A stretch of DNA of 64,000 nt from Apoderus coryli (lineage: Eukaryota; Arthropoda; Insecta; Coleoptera; Attelabidae), in NCBI GenBank assembly GCA_911728435.2, contig OU452211.1, forward strand, positions 12,878,428 through 12,942,427, given 5' to 3'. Shown here one piece after another: positions 10,781 through 21,806 of the stretch. Numbering within the stretch: the stretch's first letter is position 1; each line of letters begins with the position of its first letter. A program made the translations under genes and the position numbers. The notes beneath the pieces were generated by a model. That model made no database searches, had not been told where the DNA came from, and saw only the letters and a program-made list of their open reading frames with translations.

Positions 10781-11099
10781 TATCTGAACAAAGGTTTTTT
10801 CTTCTGTGTAAGTACAACAGCCTGTCTGTTTAAAACCTCAAATTTCACTTCGATAATTTTCTGATTTGTAATATTTCTTCAATATTAAATCAACGTTTCT
10901 CACGTCAGAGAAAAAAATAGTGTATTATACACGGGAAAAATGTTAGATTTTAGCTCTCGGTTTTTTGTCAACAACACAACCTCGAGCTAAAATCTAGTAC
11001 TTTTTTCCCTTGTATAATAAATAACTGTTAAACCATTTGAGATGATTTCAAATAAATATTTAGTTCAGCATAGTTATTTAGTTTCATAAAATGTCTTAC

Positions 11100-11210
11100 C
11101 TTATAGAGTTGGCCAGAAAACTGGACGTTTCCTTTAGAGAACTCAGCAACTGGATCAACAGCCACTGAATAAGTTGCAACAAAAATTATACCTAGTATTA
11201 TAGCCTTCAT
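11100..11210 (-). CDS. Serpin, exon 1 (signal peptide)
   Basis: ATG at 11210 opens 37 codons ending in AAG before the donor GTAAGA (starting at 11099). The first about 17 residues (MKAIILGIIFVATYSVA) are a classical signal peptide, with cleavage plausible after SVA. So the inhibitor is secreted, probably into haemolymph. The following DPVAEFSKGNVQFSGQLYK is helix A of a serpin. It joins in phase 0 to exon 2 at 1826, across a 9.3-kb intron filled with nested transposons. The start is supported by the signal peptide and by a TATA motif about 50 bp upstream. Confidence 0.9.
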
Positions 11211-11256
11211 TATAGTAATGACAAATATTATGTTTCAATGCCAAAATAATAACTGC

Positions 11257-11266
11257 GGTATATACG
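11257..11266 (-). promoter_or_regulatory. Candidate TATA box of the serpin gene
   Basis: On the minus strand CGTATATACC lies about 50 bp upstream of the serpin ATG, with the core TATATA at 11259-11264. This spacing would give a short leader starting near 11230. Secreted inducible insect serpins often have TATA promoters, but induction cannot be judged from this sequence. Confidence 0.4.
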
Positions 11267-11269
11267 TAT

Positions 11270-11755
11270 TTCCAAGATTCTAATTGTTATATATAGTAAA
11301 TTTTAAACGAACAAATATCTACTTAAGGTCAAGTGCTAGTTCGAGATAAAACTTTTATACAGGTGTCACGGAATGTGAAAAATATCTGGGATAGAAACAG
11401 AACATGAAAGAATAAAATGACAAGTTTTAATAATTTTTCCTGCGGACACTCCTTACGAATATACGCCGCCATATATGGAAATCGGTTTACGTAAAATAAC
11501 TTTTACAGTTATGTGTATAATATAACAAAAATTGGATATGATATACCTACACTAGTGAGGAAGGTAAAGTTTGGAAATCGAGGACGCGAGGCATAGGAAA
11601 AGAAGAACGAAAAGACGACGTAATTAATTAATAAAGAAAATTTATGTGATGTAGTCTGTCTTTAATTTACTAAATAAATTTATGTAACATTGAAGTTACC
11701 AAAACAAAGCTAAATTAATTACATATATGGTTTCTCTATAACAAAATAATGCAGA
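11270..11755. other. Serpin upstream region, nothing recognised
   Basis: AT-rich sequence upstream of the serpin. No conserved motif, gene or element end was identified. Confidence 0.4.
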
Positions 11756-12357
11756 CGGGAGTTTACCCTTCACTGTTGAAAGAGGCTGTCGTGACCCCTG
11801 TTTATAAAGTTGGCGACAAAACAAATGTGGCAAATTATTCTTGATATAAAATTTTAGTAAAATCATTAAAGTTAGATTAGCGAAATATTAAAAAATTCAA
11901 CCACTATCAGAAGCACAATATGGCTTTCAAGATGGACAATCTACCTTTGACGCAATAATGAGGTTAACATCTCTTATGTATGATGCCATTGATCAGTTCA
12001 TTGTCTCATTGTGTGTATTTCTTCATTTTCCGAAGGCATTTGATACAGTTTGTCACATACAATTTCTAGATAAATCAAAATCGGTTGGAGGTAGAGGAGA
12101 AATCTATGAACTACTTAAATCCTATCTATCTGATAGTGGCAATATATTAAAATTAGTAATATTCTCAGCAGCTGTCGAACTGTCACATATGGAGTTTCTC
12201 GAAGTACCGTGTTTATTTTATATATGAATGACATTAAATAGAACCATCATTGCATTTGCCGACGATATTGCAATATTTTATTGCGCTGATTCGTGGGATA
12301 CACTTAAGATAAATGTGGAGGAGGACCTAAAAAATATTATCAATCAAGAAATATAAA
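11756..12357 (+). pseudogene. Jockey-like LINE reverse transcriptase fragment A
   Basis: Frames shift, but the order of reverse transcriptase blocks is clear: GVYPSLLKEAVVTPVYKVGD, NVANY, AQYGFQDGQSTFDA-like, then LCVFLHFPKAFDTVCH (block A, F-D), YELLKSYLSD, and IIAFADDIAIFY (catalytic F-A-D-D). Several stops and frameshifts make it a pseudogene. It lacks the endonuclease and the 5' part, as expected for a 5'-truncated non-LTR insertion. Confidence 0.75.
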
Positions 12358-13659
12358 ACGTGTAAGCGCTTATTCACTCTAATCTTCAACGAAAACGAGT
12401 AAAAGTTCGTACGTATCTCCTGCAAGTTCAAAATTTTTTTTTTGCTTTTTCTATATTTTAAATTAGGAATACAGTAGGGTGAAACTATAAAAATCTATGT
12501 TAACAATTGTATTGAACATTTTATAATTAATAGTAATATTAGAGTAAAATAACTACAAATTTCGATTTGACGGCTCTCATGACACTGTCACTTTAGGTTA
12601 TTCACACTTTTCCACTAAAATTACTTCAAATACACAATGACAACTTCTAAATTTTCTACAATTATATGGAATAACCATTTTATAACACTACAATATACAA
12701 CATGTTGATAGAAATTGATCTTAAACAAGAAAATAATGCCGAAAAGTACGCGAATATTAATGTAAATAATAAACTATTTGACACAAGGTAACTGTCAAGC
12801 AAATTATTAGTAAAATAAGTGACACCAACGTTAGAAAAAAATATGACCACAGTATGACAAACCAACGAATTTCAAATTAGAGAGATATGGTAGAATAATA
12901 ACTGCAACCAATGATTTTCAAAATAGAGAGATATGTATGGTAGTCCTAAAAAATGAAAACCTGACAAACCAACGAATTTCAAATTAGAGAGATATGGTGT
13001 ATTATAGTACGAAATTTTATAAAGTTTTTGATTTTGACAAGTAGAATTATTATTTAAATTAAGTATTTATCAGTAATAACATTAACAACATTAACAAGCA
13101 GCATGTGTGTATGTAATACAGTTGCATTTCCTTTATTTGTGTGTTGTGTATGTATGACGTGTTTGTATTTATGTTTTGTGGCATAATGCTGAAATAAATG
13201 TTATTATTATTAACAACAAATAATTCGTTTTTAAATCCAATTTTTGACAAAACATCTGGTATTTATCAAATTATTTCTGAACCAATAATTGTATCAACTT
13301 TTATGAAGGTTACCAAAATGTTTGTAAACAAATTTTTGTTAAAAAAAAACTAGTCTTGAGATCATTGGTCATTGCCGCAGGTAAAAAAAATGGTGGGTCA
13401 GAGGGTACAAAACCCCCAGTCATTTAAATGAAGTAGCATGTTTTTTTAACTTTTTCTACCTTTTTTTTAAAGGGTCCGTTCGACATAAGTCCCCGGTTTC
13501 ACTACAGCCTCATGGGCTTATTGTGAAAACTCCCCGTATTTTTTACCACAAAATCCAGCAACATACAATACCGATGTTAGAGTCATGAACTTTCATAAAC
13601 TTTTAATCAGCGTGAAATACCTAGTTCGACAGGAAGCAATATTTTTATCACAATATACC
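12358..13659. other. AT-rich intergenic DNA with a short tandem repeat
   Basis: No gene is supported. At 12856-12996 the unit AATTTCAAATTAGAGAGATATGGTA is present three times (one diverged) with about 50-60 bp spacing. The region 13440-13520 has pyrimidine-rich tracts. The rest is unassigned. Confidence 0.45.
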
Positions 13660-14370
13660 GGGTGTGACAATATTTATTTTGGATAATTGGGCAAGATCGG
13701 AGCTTGCTAGTAGACACGGGCACTTGTCTTTTTGGTGGCTGTCTGTCTCGAGTCAGAGTAATAGGAGCTAGAGTTACCCGTTGCTAGTCCTTTGAGGTGT
13801 CGGCGCTGATTACCTTGCGCTAGTATCCGACACTAAGTGTAACACTGTCTCTTACCGTCGCGTCGGTCAAACGGCAGTAGAATTTGATTTATTAGCCTCA
13901 GGCATCTGACTTGTTTCTGCGAACCGTGACTGTTCCAGGTTGGGAATAGGTCAAATTGGCAAAACCTAGCCTAACAACTGGACTGCAGAAGAGAGGCAGA
14001 CCAGCTTGGTAGTGCTACTAGCGCTCCTTTCAGGGACTTGCTTAGTGGGAGACCCCTTAAGAGGCAACATGAATCGTGGCAAGTCACTTAGGGTATCGGA
14101 ATCAATTACCGTGATTCTAGTATCCGATACGATGTCATGTGCAATGTAACCTGCCGCGCATATAGCTGAGCAGTCGTTTGAGGTGTTGAGGGAGGTGGTG
14201 AATACCGGCCCTAGTAAACGAGACTAGGGCCACTTGCACCGGTGCTATCATCAGCGGCTTCAACAAACCCATCTCCACAATGGTGTTATAGAAGACACCT
14301 GGAAGGGGCTTGTCCTTATGAAGGTTACAAAGATAATTTATTACTATTATTATTATTATTATATCTGATG
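13660..14370 (+). mobile_element. GC-rich retroelement tail ending in (TAT)n
   Basis: This block is clearly GC-richer than its surroundings and ends in a TTATTATTATTATTAT tract at about 14338-14362. Such an end is typical of a non-LTR element or SINE 3' end. It seems to be inserted in the reverse transcriptase of the following LINE, just before its F-A-D-D block. No protein similarity was recognised inside. Confidence 0.4.
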
Positions 14371-14376
14371 ATTTTT

Positions 14377-15015
14377 TTTTATAAATTATCTCATCTTTGC
14401 CGATGATCTTCAGCTCCAATTATTCAACAGAACTCTGATTACGATTTGTTACAAGATACTCTGTTAAAGCTTGAGCCGTGTTAACAAACTGCCACTGACT
14501 ATAGCAAGTTTGCCGTGTTTTCCATGTCGCAGAACATGCAGGTCCACGCTTGATTTGGAGGTCTACGTTGACACAAAATTGCATTCTGTGACCCATATAC
14601 AACACCTGCTACGTGAGTCTCTTCGTATGCTCGGTTTTTTATTGCGCATAACCAAGCAATTTAACAATATTGTGTGTCTGAGCAATTTATTCAATACATT
14701 AAATAGATCTAAGCTTGTGTATGCTCCCATTGTATATATTGGAGATTGCGGTATTCAGGCTTCCGGTTCACGGGTGTGATGATCGTGTGCTCTTAGAAAG
14801 CTTAATTGGAACGCTTTGGATATACACGTACGTTATTTTGGGGACATCGTCTTTAAAATGATCAATGGTTTGATTGACTATCCTCAAATACTGGAACAGA
14901 TCTATTTTACATTCCACAGTTTTTTTCCAGAAACTCAGACTGTTCAATATTCATACATTAGCCACAAAATATGAATCTGGGCGTGTCTGCTTAGAGCGGT
15001 ACAGGTTAGCAATGT
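14377..15015 (+). pseudogene. Jockey-like LINE reverse transcriptase fragment B (3' half)
   Basis: It begins with the catalytic block NYLIFADDLQLQ. It continues through NKLPLTIA, CRSTLDLEVYVDTKL, HIQHLLRESLRMLGFLLRIT and NLFNTLNRSKLVYA (the thumb region of jockey-type enzymes), and ends with the typical VFKMINGLIDYPQILEQI tail. Several stops and frame changes are present. It lies next to element 15379-27565 and may share its flank. Confidence 0.7.
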
Positions 15016-15378
15016 AGTAGTAGTAGTAGTATTTATTTTAAACATTTAAATATTTACAACAACAATGATGTTTCAAATGATGATTGTTTAAATTAAACTT
15101 GTGTGCGTCTAATCGACAACATTAAACAATGAACATACATACATACAAATCTAACATCTACATATTGTATTCTATTTGTTACAGTTATATTTTTCCTTTT
15201 ACCTATCTTATCATTTTAATTAAACAAAAGTCACTGTTCTAAATTATTTTCAAAACAAAAAATAAATAATAAATATTACTCTATAATAATTAAAAGCAAT
15301 CATATAGGTAGTGGTATCCTTAACAAAACTGGATGGCGAAGAAAGGAAAGACAGATTAACATAGTGAAAACAATTCCA
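15016..15378. other. Microsatellite and AT-rich flank of the 12-kb element
   Basis: It starts with a short (GTA)n tract at 15017-15035, followed by AT-rich non-coding DNA of retroelement-tail appearance. It ends at CA (15377-15378), directly before the terminal CCCTG of the large element. Confidence 0.4.
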
Positions 15379-15410
15379 CCCTGTTGAAAATGCCAGATAG
15401 AACCATATAA
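15379..15410 (+). repeat. Left terminal inverted repeat of the 12-kb element
   Basis: About 30 bp starting CCCTGTTGAAAATGCCAG, matching the complement of 27536-27565 with a few differences. The next bases contain the first TTTAATATGG motif, which is repeated throughout the array. Confidence 0.75.
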
Positions 15411-15500
15411 AAAAAAATTTAATATGGATTAATACGGTTCATAGTGTGTATTTGAAACAGCAATTCCAAATTAAAAACATATTTGAAATAATTAGTATGA

Positions 15501-18500
15501 ATCAGGATTGCCCACTAGAACCTGTTTACATCTAGAACGGATTTAATATGGTTTTATAAGCAAATCCAAATGCAAAAGCTATTGGGATTAATTTGTAGTT
15601 ATCAGTTTCTATCAGGATTGCCCAATAGAACCTGTTTACATTTAGAACGGATTTAATATGGTTTTATAAGCAAATCCAAATGCAAAAGCTATTGGGATTA
15701 ATTTGTAGTTATCAGTTTCTATCAGGATTGCCCAATAGAACCTATTTACATTTAGAACGGATTTAATATGGTTTTATAAGCAAATCCAAATGCAAAAGCT
15801 ATTGGGATTAATTTGTATTTATCAGATTCTATCAGGATTGCCCAATAGAACCTGTTTACATTTAGAACGGATTTAATATGGTTTTATAAGCAAATCCAAA
15901 TGCAAAAGCTATTGGGATTAATTTGTAGTTATCAGTTTCTATCAGGATTGCCCACTAGAACCTGTTTACATTTAGAACGTTTTAATATGGTTTTATAAGC
16001 AAATCCAAATGCAAAAGCTATAGGGATTAATTTGTATTTATCAGATTCTATCAGGATTGCCCAATAGAACCTGTTTACATTTAGAACGGATTTAATATGG
16101 TTTTATAAGCAAATCCAAATGCAAAAGCTATTGGGATTAATTTGTATTTATCAGATTCTATCAGGATTGCCCAATAGAACCTGTTTACATTTAGAACGGA
16201 TTTAATATGGTTTTATAAGCAAATCCAAATACAAAAGCCATTGGGATTAAGTTGTAGTTATCAGTTTCTATCAGGATTGCCCAATAGAACCTGTTTACAT
16301 TTAGAACGTTTTAATATGGTTTTATAAGCAAATCCAAATGCAAAAGCTATAGGGATTAATTTGTATTTATCAGATTCTATCAGGATTGCCCAATAGAACC
16401 TGTTTACATTTAGAACGTATTTAATATGGTTTTATAAGCAAATCCAAAAGCTATTGGGATTAATTTGTATTTATCAGTTTCTATCAGGATTGCCCAATAG
16501 AACCTGTTTACATTTAGAACGGATTTAATATGGTTTTATAAGCAAATCCAAATGCAAAAGCTATTGGGATTAATTTGTAGTTATCAGTTTCTATCAGGAT
16601 TGCCCACTAGAACCTGTTTACATTTAGAACGTTTTAATATGGTTTTATAAGCAAATCCAAATGCAACAGCTATAGGGATTAATTTGTATTTATCAGATTC
16701 TATCAGGATTGCCCAATAGAACCTGTTTACATTTAGAACGGATTTAATATGGTTTTATAAGCAAATCCAAATGCAAAAGCTATTGGGATTAATTTGTATT
16801 TATCAGATTCTATCAGGATTGCCCAATAGAACCTGTTTACATTTAGAACGGATTTAATATGGTTTTATAAGCAAATCCAAATACAAAAGCCATTGGGATT
16901 AAGTTGTAGTTATCAGTTTCTATCAGGATTGCCCAATAGAACCTGTTTACATTTAGAACGTTTTAATATGGTTTTATAAGCAAATCCAAATGCAAAAGCT
17001 ATAGGGATTAATTTGTATTTATCAGATTCTATCAGGATTGCCCAATAGAACCTGTTTACATTTAGAACGTATTTAATATGGTTTTATAAGCAAATCCAAA
17101 AGCTATTGGGATTAATTTGTATTTATCAGTTTCTATCAGGATTGCCCAATAGAACCTGTTTACATTTAGAACGGATTTAATATGGTTTTATAAGCAAATC
17201 CAAATGCAAAAGCTATTGGGATTAATTTGTAGTTATCAGTTTCTATCAGGATTGCCCACTAGAACCTGTTTACATTTAGAACGTTTTAATATGGTTTTAT
17301 AAGCAAATCCAAATGCAACAGCTATAGGGATTAATTTGTATTTATCAGATTCTATCAGGATTGCCCAATAGAACCTGTTTACATTTAGAACGGATTTAAT
17401 ATGGTTTTATAAGCAAATCCAAATGCAAAAGCTATTGGGATTAATTTGTATTTATCAGATTCTATCAGGATTGCCCAATAGAACCTGTTTACATTTAGAA
17501 CGGATTTAATATGGTTTTATAAGCAAATCCAAATACAAAAGCCATTGGGATTAAGTTGTACTTATCAGTTTCTATCAGGATTGCCCAATAGAACCTGTTT
17601 ACATTTAGAACGGATTTAATATGGTTTTATAAGCAAATCCAAAAGCTATTGGGATTAATTTGTATTTATCAGATTCTAGCAGGATTGCCCAATAGAACCT
17701 GTTTACATTTAGAACGGATTTAATATGGTTTTATAAGCAAATCCAAATGCAAAAGCTATTGGGATTAATTTGTAGTTATCAGTTTCTATCAGGATTGCCC
17801 AATAGAACCTGTTTACATTTAGAACGGATTTAATATGGTTTTATAAGCAAATCCAAAAGCTATTGGGATTAATTTGTATTTATCAGTTTCTATCAGGATT
17901 GCCCAATAGAACCTGTTTACATTTAGAACGGATTTAATATGGTTTTATAAGCAAATCCAAATGCAAAAGCTATTGGGATTAATTTGTAGTTATCAGTTTC
18001 TATCAGGATTGCCCACTAGAACCTGTTTACATTTAGAACGTTTTAATATGGTTTTATAAGCAAATCCAAATGCAACAGCTATAGGGATTAATTTGTATTT
18101 ATCAGATTCTATCAGGATTGCCCAATAGAACCTGTTTACATTTAGAACGGATTTAATATGGTTTTATAAGCAAATCCAAATGCAAAAGCTATTGGGATTA
18201 ATTTGTATTTATCAGATTCTATCAGGATTGCCCAATAGAACCTGTTTACATTTAGAACGGATTTAATATGGTTTTATAAGCAAATCCAAATACAAAAGCC
18301 ATTGGGATTAAGTTGTAGTTATCAGTTTCTATCAGGATTGCCCAATAGAACCTGTTTACATTTAGAACGTTTTAATATGGTTTTATAAGCAAATCCAAAT
18401 GCAAAAGCTATAGGGATTAATTTGTATTTATCAGATTCTATCAGGATTGCCCAATAGAACCTGTTTACATTTAGAACGTATTTAATATGGTTTTATAAGC

Positions 18501-19355
18501 AAATCCAAAAGCTATTGGGATTAATTTGTATTTATCAGTTTCTATCAGGATTGCCCAATAGAACCTGTTTACATTTAGAACGGATTTAATATGGTTTTAT
18601 AAGCAAATCCAAATGCAAAAGCTATTGGGATTAATTTGTAGTTATCAGTTTCTATCAGGATTGCCCACTAGAACCTGTTTACATTTAGAACGTTTTAATA
18701 TGGTTTTATAAGCAAATCCAAATGCAACAGCTATAGGGATTAATTTGTATTTATCAGATTCTATCAGGATTGCCCAATAGAACCTGTTTACATTTAGAAC
18801 GGATTTAATATGGTTTTATAAGCAAATCCAAATGCAAAAGCTATTGGGATTAATTTGTATTTATCAGATTCTATCAGGATTGCCCAATAGAACCTGTTTA
18901 CATTTAGAACGGATTTAATATGGTTTTATAAGCAAATCCAAATACAAAAGCCATTGGGATTAAGTTGTACTTATCAGTTTCTATCAGGATTGCCCAATAG
19001 AACCTGTTTACATTTAGAACGGATTTAATATGGTTTTATAAGCAAATCCAAAAGCTATTGGGATTAATTTGTATTTATCAGATTCTAGCAGGATTGCCCA
19101 ATAGAACCTGTTTACATTTAGAACGGATTTAATATGGTTTTATAAGCAAATCCAAATGCAAAAGCTATTGGGATTAATTTGTAGTTATCAGTTTCTATCA
19201 GGATTGCCCAATAGAACCTGTTTACATTTAGAACGGATTTAATATGGTTTTATAAGCAAATCCAAATGCAAAAGCTATTGGGATTCATTTGTAGTTATCA
19301 GATTCAATCAGGATTGCCCACTAGAACCTGTTTAAATCTAGAACGGATTTAAATG
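15501..19355 (+). repeat. Left subterminal tandem array, 110-bp monomer, 652-bp higher-order unit
   Basis: About 35 tandem copies of a unit of about 110 bp that starts ATCAGGATTGCCCA and contains ACGGATTTAATATGG and TTATAAGCAAATCC. Variants of 104-110 bp exist. Diagnostic variants such as CCCACTAG recur at 15951, 16603, 17255, 18012 and 18664. Spacings are 652, 652, 757 and 652 bp, which means six-monomer higher-order units with one insertion of an extra monomer. The near-identity of the higher-order units indicates recent unequal exchange. There is no coding potential. Confidence 0.9.
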
Positions 19356-20458
19356 TAAATCCCTGTATATTATTATAAATAAATTATAACTCTTCAATTT
19401 TGTTGAAAAACGTTAAGGTCTATAGTATTATAGAATTACTTACCTCTTCGTCGAATTAATTTTCATTTATTATTATTATTTTTTATATATGTCTAGAATT
19501 ATTGTTTTAAAAAACCATAACTTTGGGATTTGTGGAAGCAAAAAACAGTCTGCACTCGGTTACATGTACTTTTTTTCTATTTTAAAATTACATGTCAATA
19601 TTTATCTCAATGTTCACCTAAAACAAAATATAAAATATTAATAATACTTAATCGATGAGTAGAAACCAACCCAAAGATATCAAAATCATAATTCAATTAT
19701 GTTTTATTTAGAACATATTAATAGTTCTTTGAGCTAACATATATTTTTTGTCATACATATATTATGTAAAATGATGAATACTAAATTTTTACGCGAAATT
19801 AATAATCATAATATACCTAATTATTTAATTTATATCAGGCAAGTGTCTAGTCTTTTAAAATCACCACACTGGCGTAGGCGTAAAGAAGTTTAAAGACGTC
19901 TTGTCTTGGGTTTCAATAATAATCTGATTATGGAAATGTTTTAGAAGATATATATTGTGAACTAAATAAGTAGCTATTAAAGTTTTAGGGCTCCATAATA
20001 TATTGCGCGGCTAAGTTTAATGAAAATTATTTTTGGAATGTTATCATAAATAAGTGTTTTAGGTCATTTTATACGTAAATAAGTACTTGTTGAACCAAAT
20101 TTGGTAAACCATACTACTGAACATTTCTAAGTTCTGAACTTTTGGCAAAATAAAAAAAAACATAACTACCTAAAAATCTTACTGGGCTTGCCTGAAGACA
20201 GCAGATACACCACATAGCCACATAGTAAACTTGGTCTACATACGCGATATAAAATGAGTGCCTTAGAGAATCCCGTGAAAAGTGTATAAAACGGATAAAA
20301 AGTAAACCCAATATTTTTGTCGACTATAAAATACTAATAAAAAAAAAAGATGTTAGGACTTTTTTTATAGAAAAAATTATAACATAAAATTGTTATTGAA
20401 TAATACTAACTTTCCGTTCCTCATGTCTTATTGTCTAAAATATCTTCACTCTCTACGT
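19356..20458. other. AT-rich spacer inside the 12-kb element
   Basis: Between the left array and the first coding relic. Poly-A and poly-T runs and no supported gene. Confidence 0.45.
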
Positions 20459-20769
20459 TTATTTCTTCAGAGGTTTCCGTATTCTCTTTGAATTATTTTT
20501 CATCCCATCTAAAAAAAATTTCAAGTCCATGACTAACTTTTTGTGGAAAAGTTAGACATTGGAATATTAAAATATCAGTTATGAAAATACTGTTAAGCAG
20601 TTCATTACATAAACAATCCTTTTATTTAATTGGTACTTACCACAGCTCTGCCGGGGCGCCCTATTAATATCGGATACCTTTATCCCAATCCAGGTATTTA
20701 CTTTTGATAACTGGGTACGCATGGCGAATTCATCAGTCCCTTTTTTAATTAAATAAAATGTTGTAATAT
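20459..20769 (-). pseudogene. Two-exon C-terminal coding relic, unrecognised
   Basis: Minus strand: after an acceptor ATTTTCAG an exon 20641-20769 (129 nt) encodes a region with KGTDEFAMRTQLSKVNTWIG and VSDINRAPRQSC. It ends at a perfect donor GTAAGT. A 50-nt exon 20459-20508 follows an acceptor TTTTTTTAG. Joined in phase it gives a basic tail NSKRIRKPLKK and then TAA. The splice sites and a matching phase support a once-real gene end. I do not recognise the family. It could be the 3' end of the transposon's own gene set. Confidence 0.3.
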
Positions 20770-21662
20770 CTGAAAATGCAAAACGAATCAGTTCCATGTA
20801 TTGGCTTCAGATATGCCATCTAAATATGCCCAAACAGAAATAAAATTTGAATAAATAGGCCATTCTTACAGCGAGCGGTGTACAATTTTAATAGCAAAGT
20901 AAAAAACAAATGTCACCACAAATATGTTTTATATTAACGCCTTTATAGAGACACGTTTCGAGAGTATAATACACTCATCATTGGCCTGCAGCAACCTAAT
21001 GCTGGAAAACCTAACAATTAAACATTCACATTTCAATGCAGAACCTGTACTGGGGAGCATTTCAGAGTTTAAATGGTAAAACGTAAGTATTTACAATACA
21101 AACATTGTAATGTCCTCGGACAGGGTTCTTGTTAATTTTCCAGACTGAATAAAAGATATTATAATTAGGTGGATGAGACAGAAATGTACTTGAAGATTAA
21201 TATTGAAATATAGAAAGAACAACAAATAAGTCCACAAACAAAACCTTAAATTGCAAACGTATAAGAATCATAGAACGGCAGACTTCTTATCGCACTGAAT
21301 ACAAAATTTGTTTAAAAACATTGCAAATAATAATAAATTAAATTATTGGTGTGGAAATAAAATAAACTTCCTGAATTGGTTTTTTTAACTTTGTGTCATA
21401 AGGAAAATCTGCCTCATGATCATAATGAAACCTATAAAACGGTAGCAAGTGAGAACCCAAAAGTTCTATTTTAGTCATGATATCAATGATACTTGAACGT
21501 TCAAAATTATACGGTTTTCAAAATACCAAAGCTACCTTCTAAGGAGAAACTGTGTTCTTGGTAAGGACCAAGAACACAGTTTCTACAAAAATAGCAAGCA
21601 AACATTTTATAAACTACTAAGTACTAGATGGATAAAGCTAAATAATATGATTTCACTCTTAC

Positions 21663-21806
21663 TTAGTTTTGAAACAACGTCGAAGACATTTTTTGCAACC
21701 ATTGAACATTTAATAACTCATTTGTTGCTTTCAGTTGTTCCCTCAAATTATTTAGTCTCATTGGCTTTCGTGAATTTTCTTTCAGAATTTCCTCTGGGTT
21801 TAACAT
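21663..21806 (-). CDS. Small ORF after the transposase stop
   Basis: 47 codons from ATG 21806 to TAA. They overlap the transposase stop by 7 nt in another frame. The peptide is hydrophilic and helix-prone (PEEILKENSRKPMRLNNLRE, then EQLKATNELLN). No family was recognised. It may be a shifted continuation joined by the deletion that removed the transposase core. Confidence 0.25.
   Translation of the reverse strand: MLNPEEILKENSRKPMRLNNLREQLKATNELLNVQWLQKMSSTLFQN

Larger units (their letters stand above)
7219..10808 (+). mobile_element. CACAG-ended CMC-like DNA transposon, left copy (3.6 kb)
   Basis: The termini are CACAGAA...TTCTGTG, and both ends run into an A-rich or T-rich tract followed by CTTGG or AAAGG. 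TA flanks both sides (7217-7218 and 10809-10810), and the flanks join into sequence that continues as the Crypton-like element, so this is a discrete insertion. The CAC terminus and TA duplication fit the CACTA/Mirage/Chapaev (CMC) group. A second, inverted copy lies at 27882-31224. No transposase is recognisable inside. Visible are one small spliced-looking exon (8363-8426) and two internal fold-backs (about 9120-9905 and 10236-10780). The sequence 7500-7800 is rich in the repeat TACCTA. Confidence 0.7.
5143..11030 (-). mobile_element. Crypton-like tyrosine-recombinase element, copy 2 (interrupted)
   Basis: Three pieces of one element can be aligned with copy 1: 5143-5283, 6426-7218 and 10809-11030. 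They are separated by a mariner (5284-6425) and a CACAG-ended DNA transposon (7219-10808). The gene inside reads on the minus strand. Copy 2 starts directly at the end of copy 1, which is what tandem integration of circular tyrosine-recombinase elements would give. The right boundary repeats TTGTATAATAAATAACT, as in copy 1. The assignment to Cryptons rests on the recombinase remnant and not on known termini. Confidence 0.55.

Noticed and set aside
13059..13250. Leucine-rich 63-codon minus frame ending LLMLLMLLLINT
   Set aside because: The run is a translated AACATTAAC-type microsatellite. There is no start context and no homology pattern.
15501..19355. CRISPR-like array
   Set aside because: Monomers are contiguous, with no unique spacers, and the DNA is eukaryotic. 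It is a tandem repeat.
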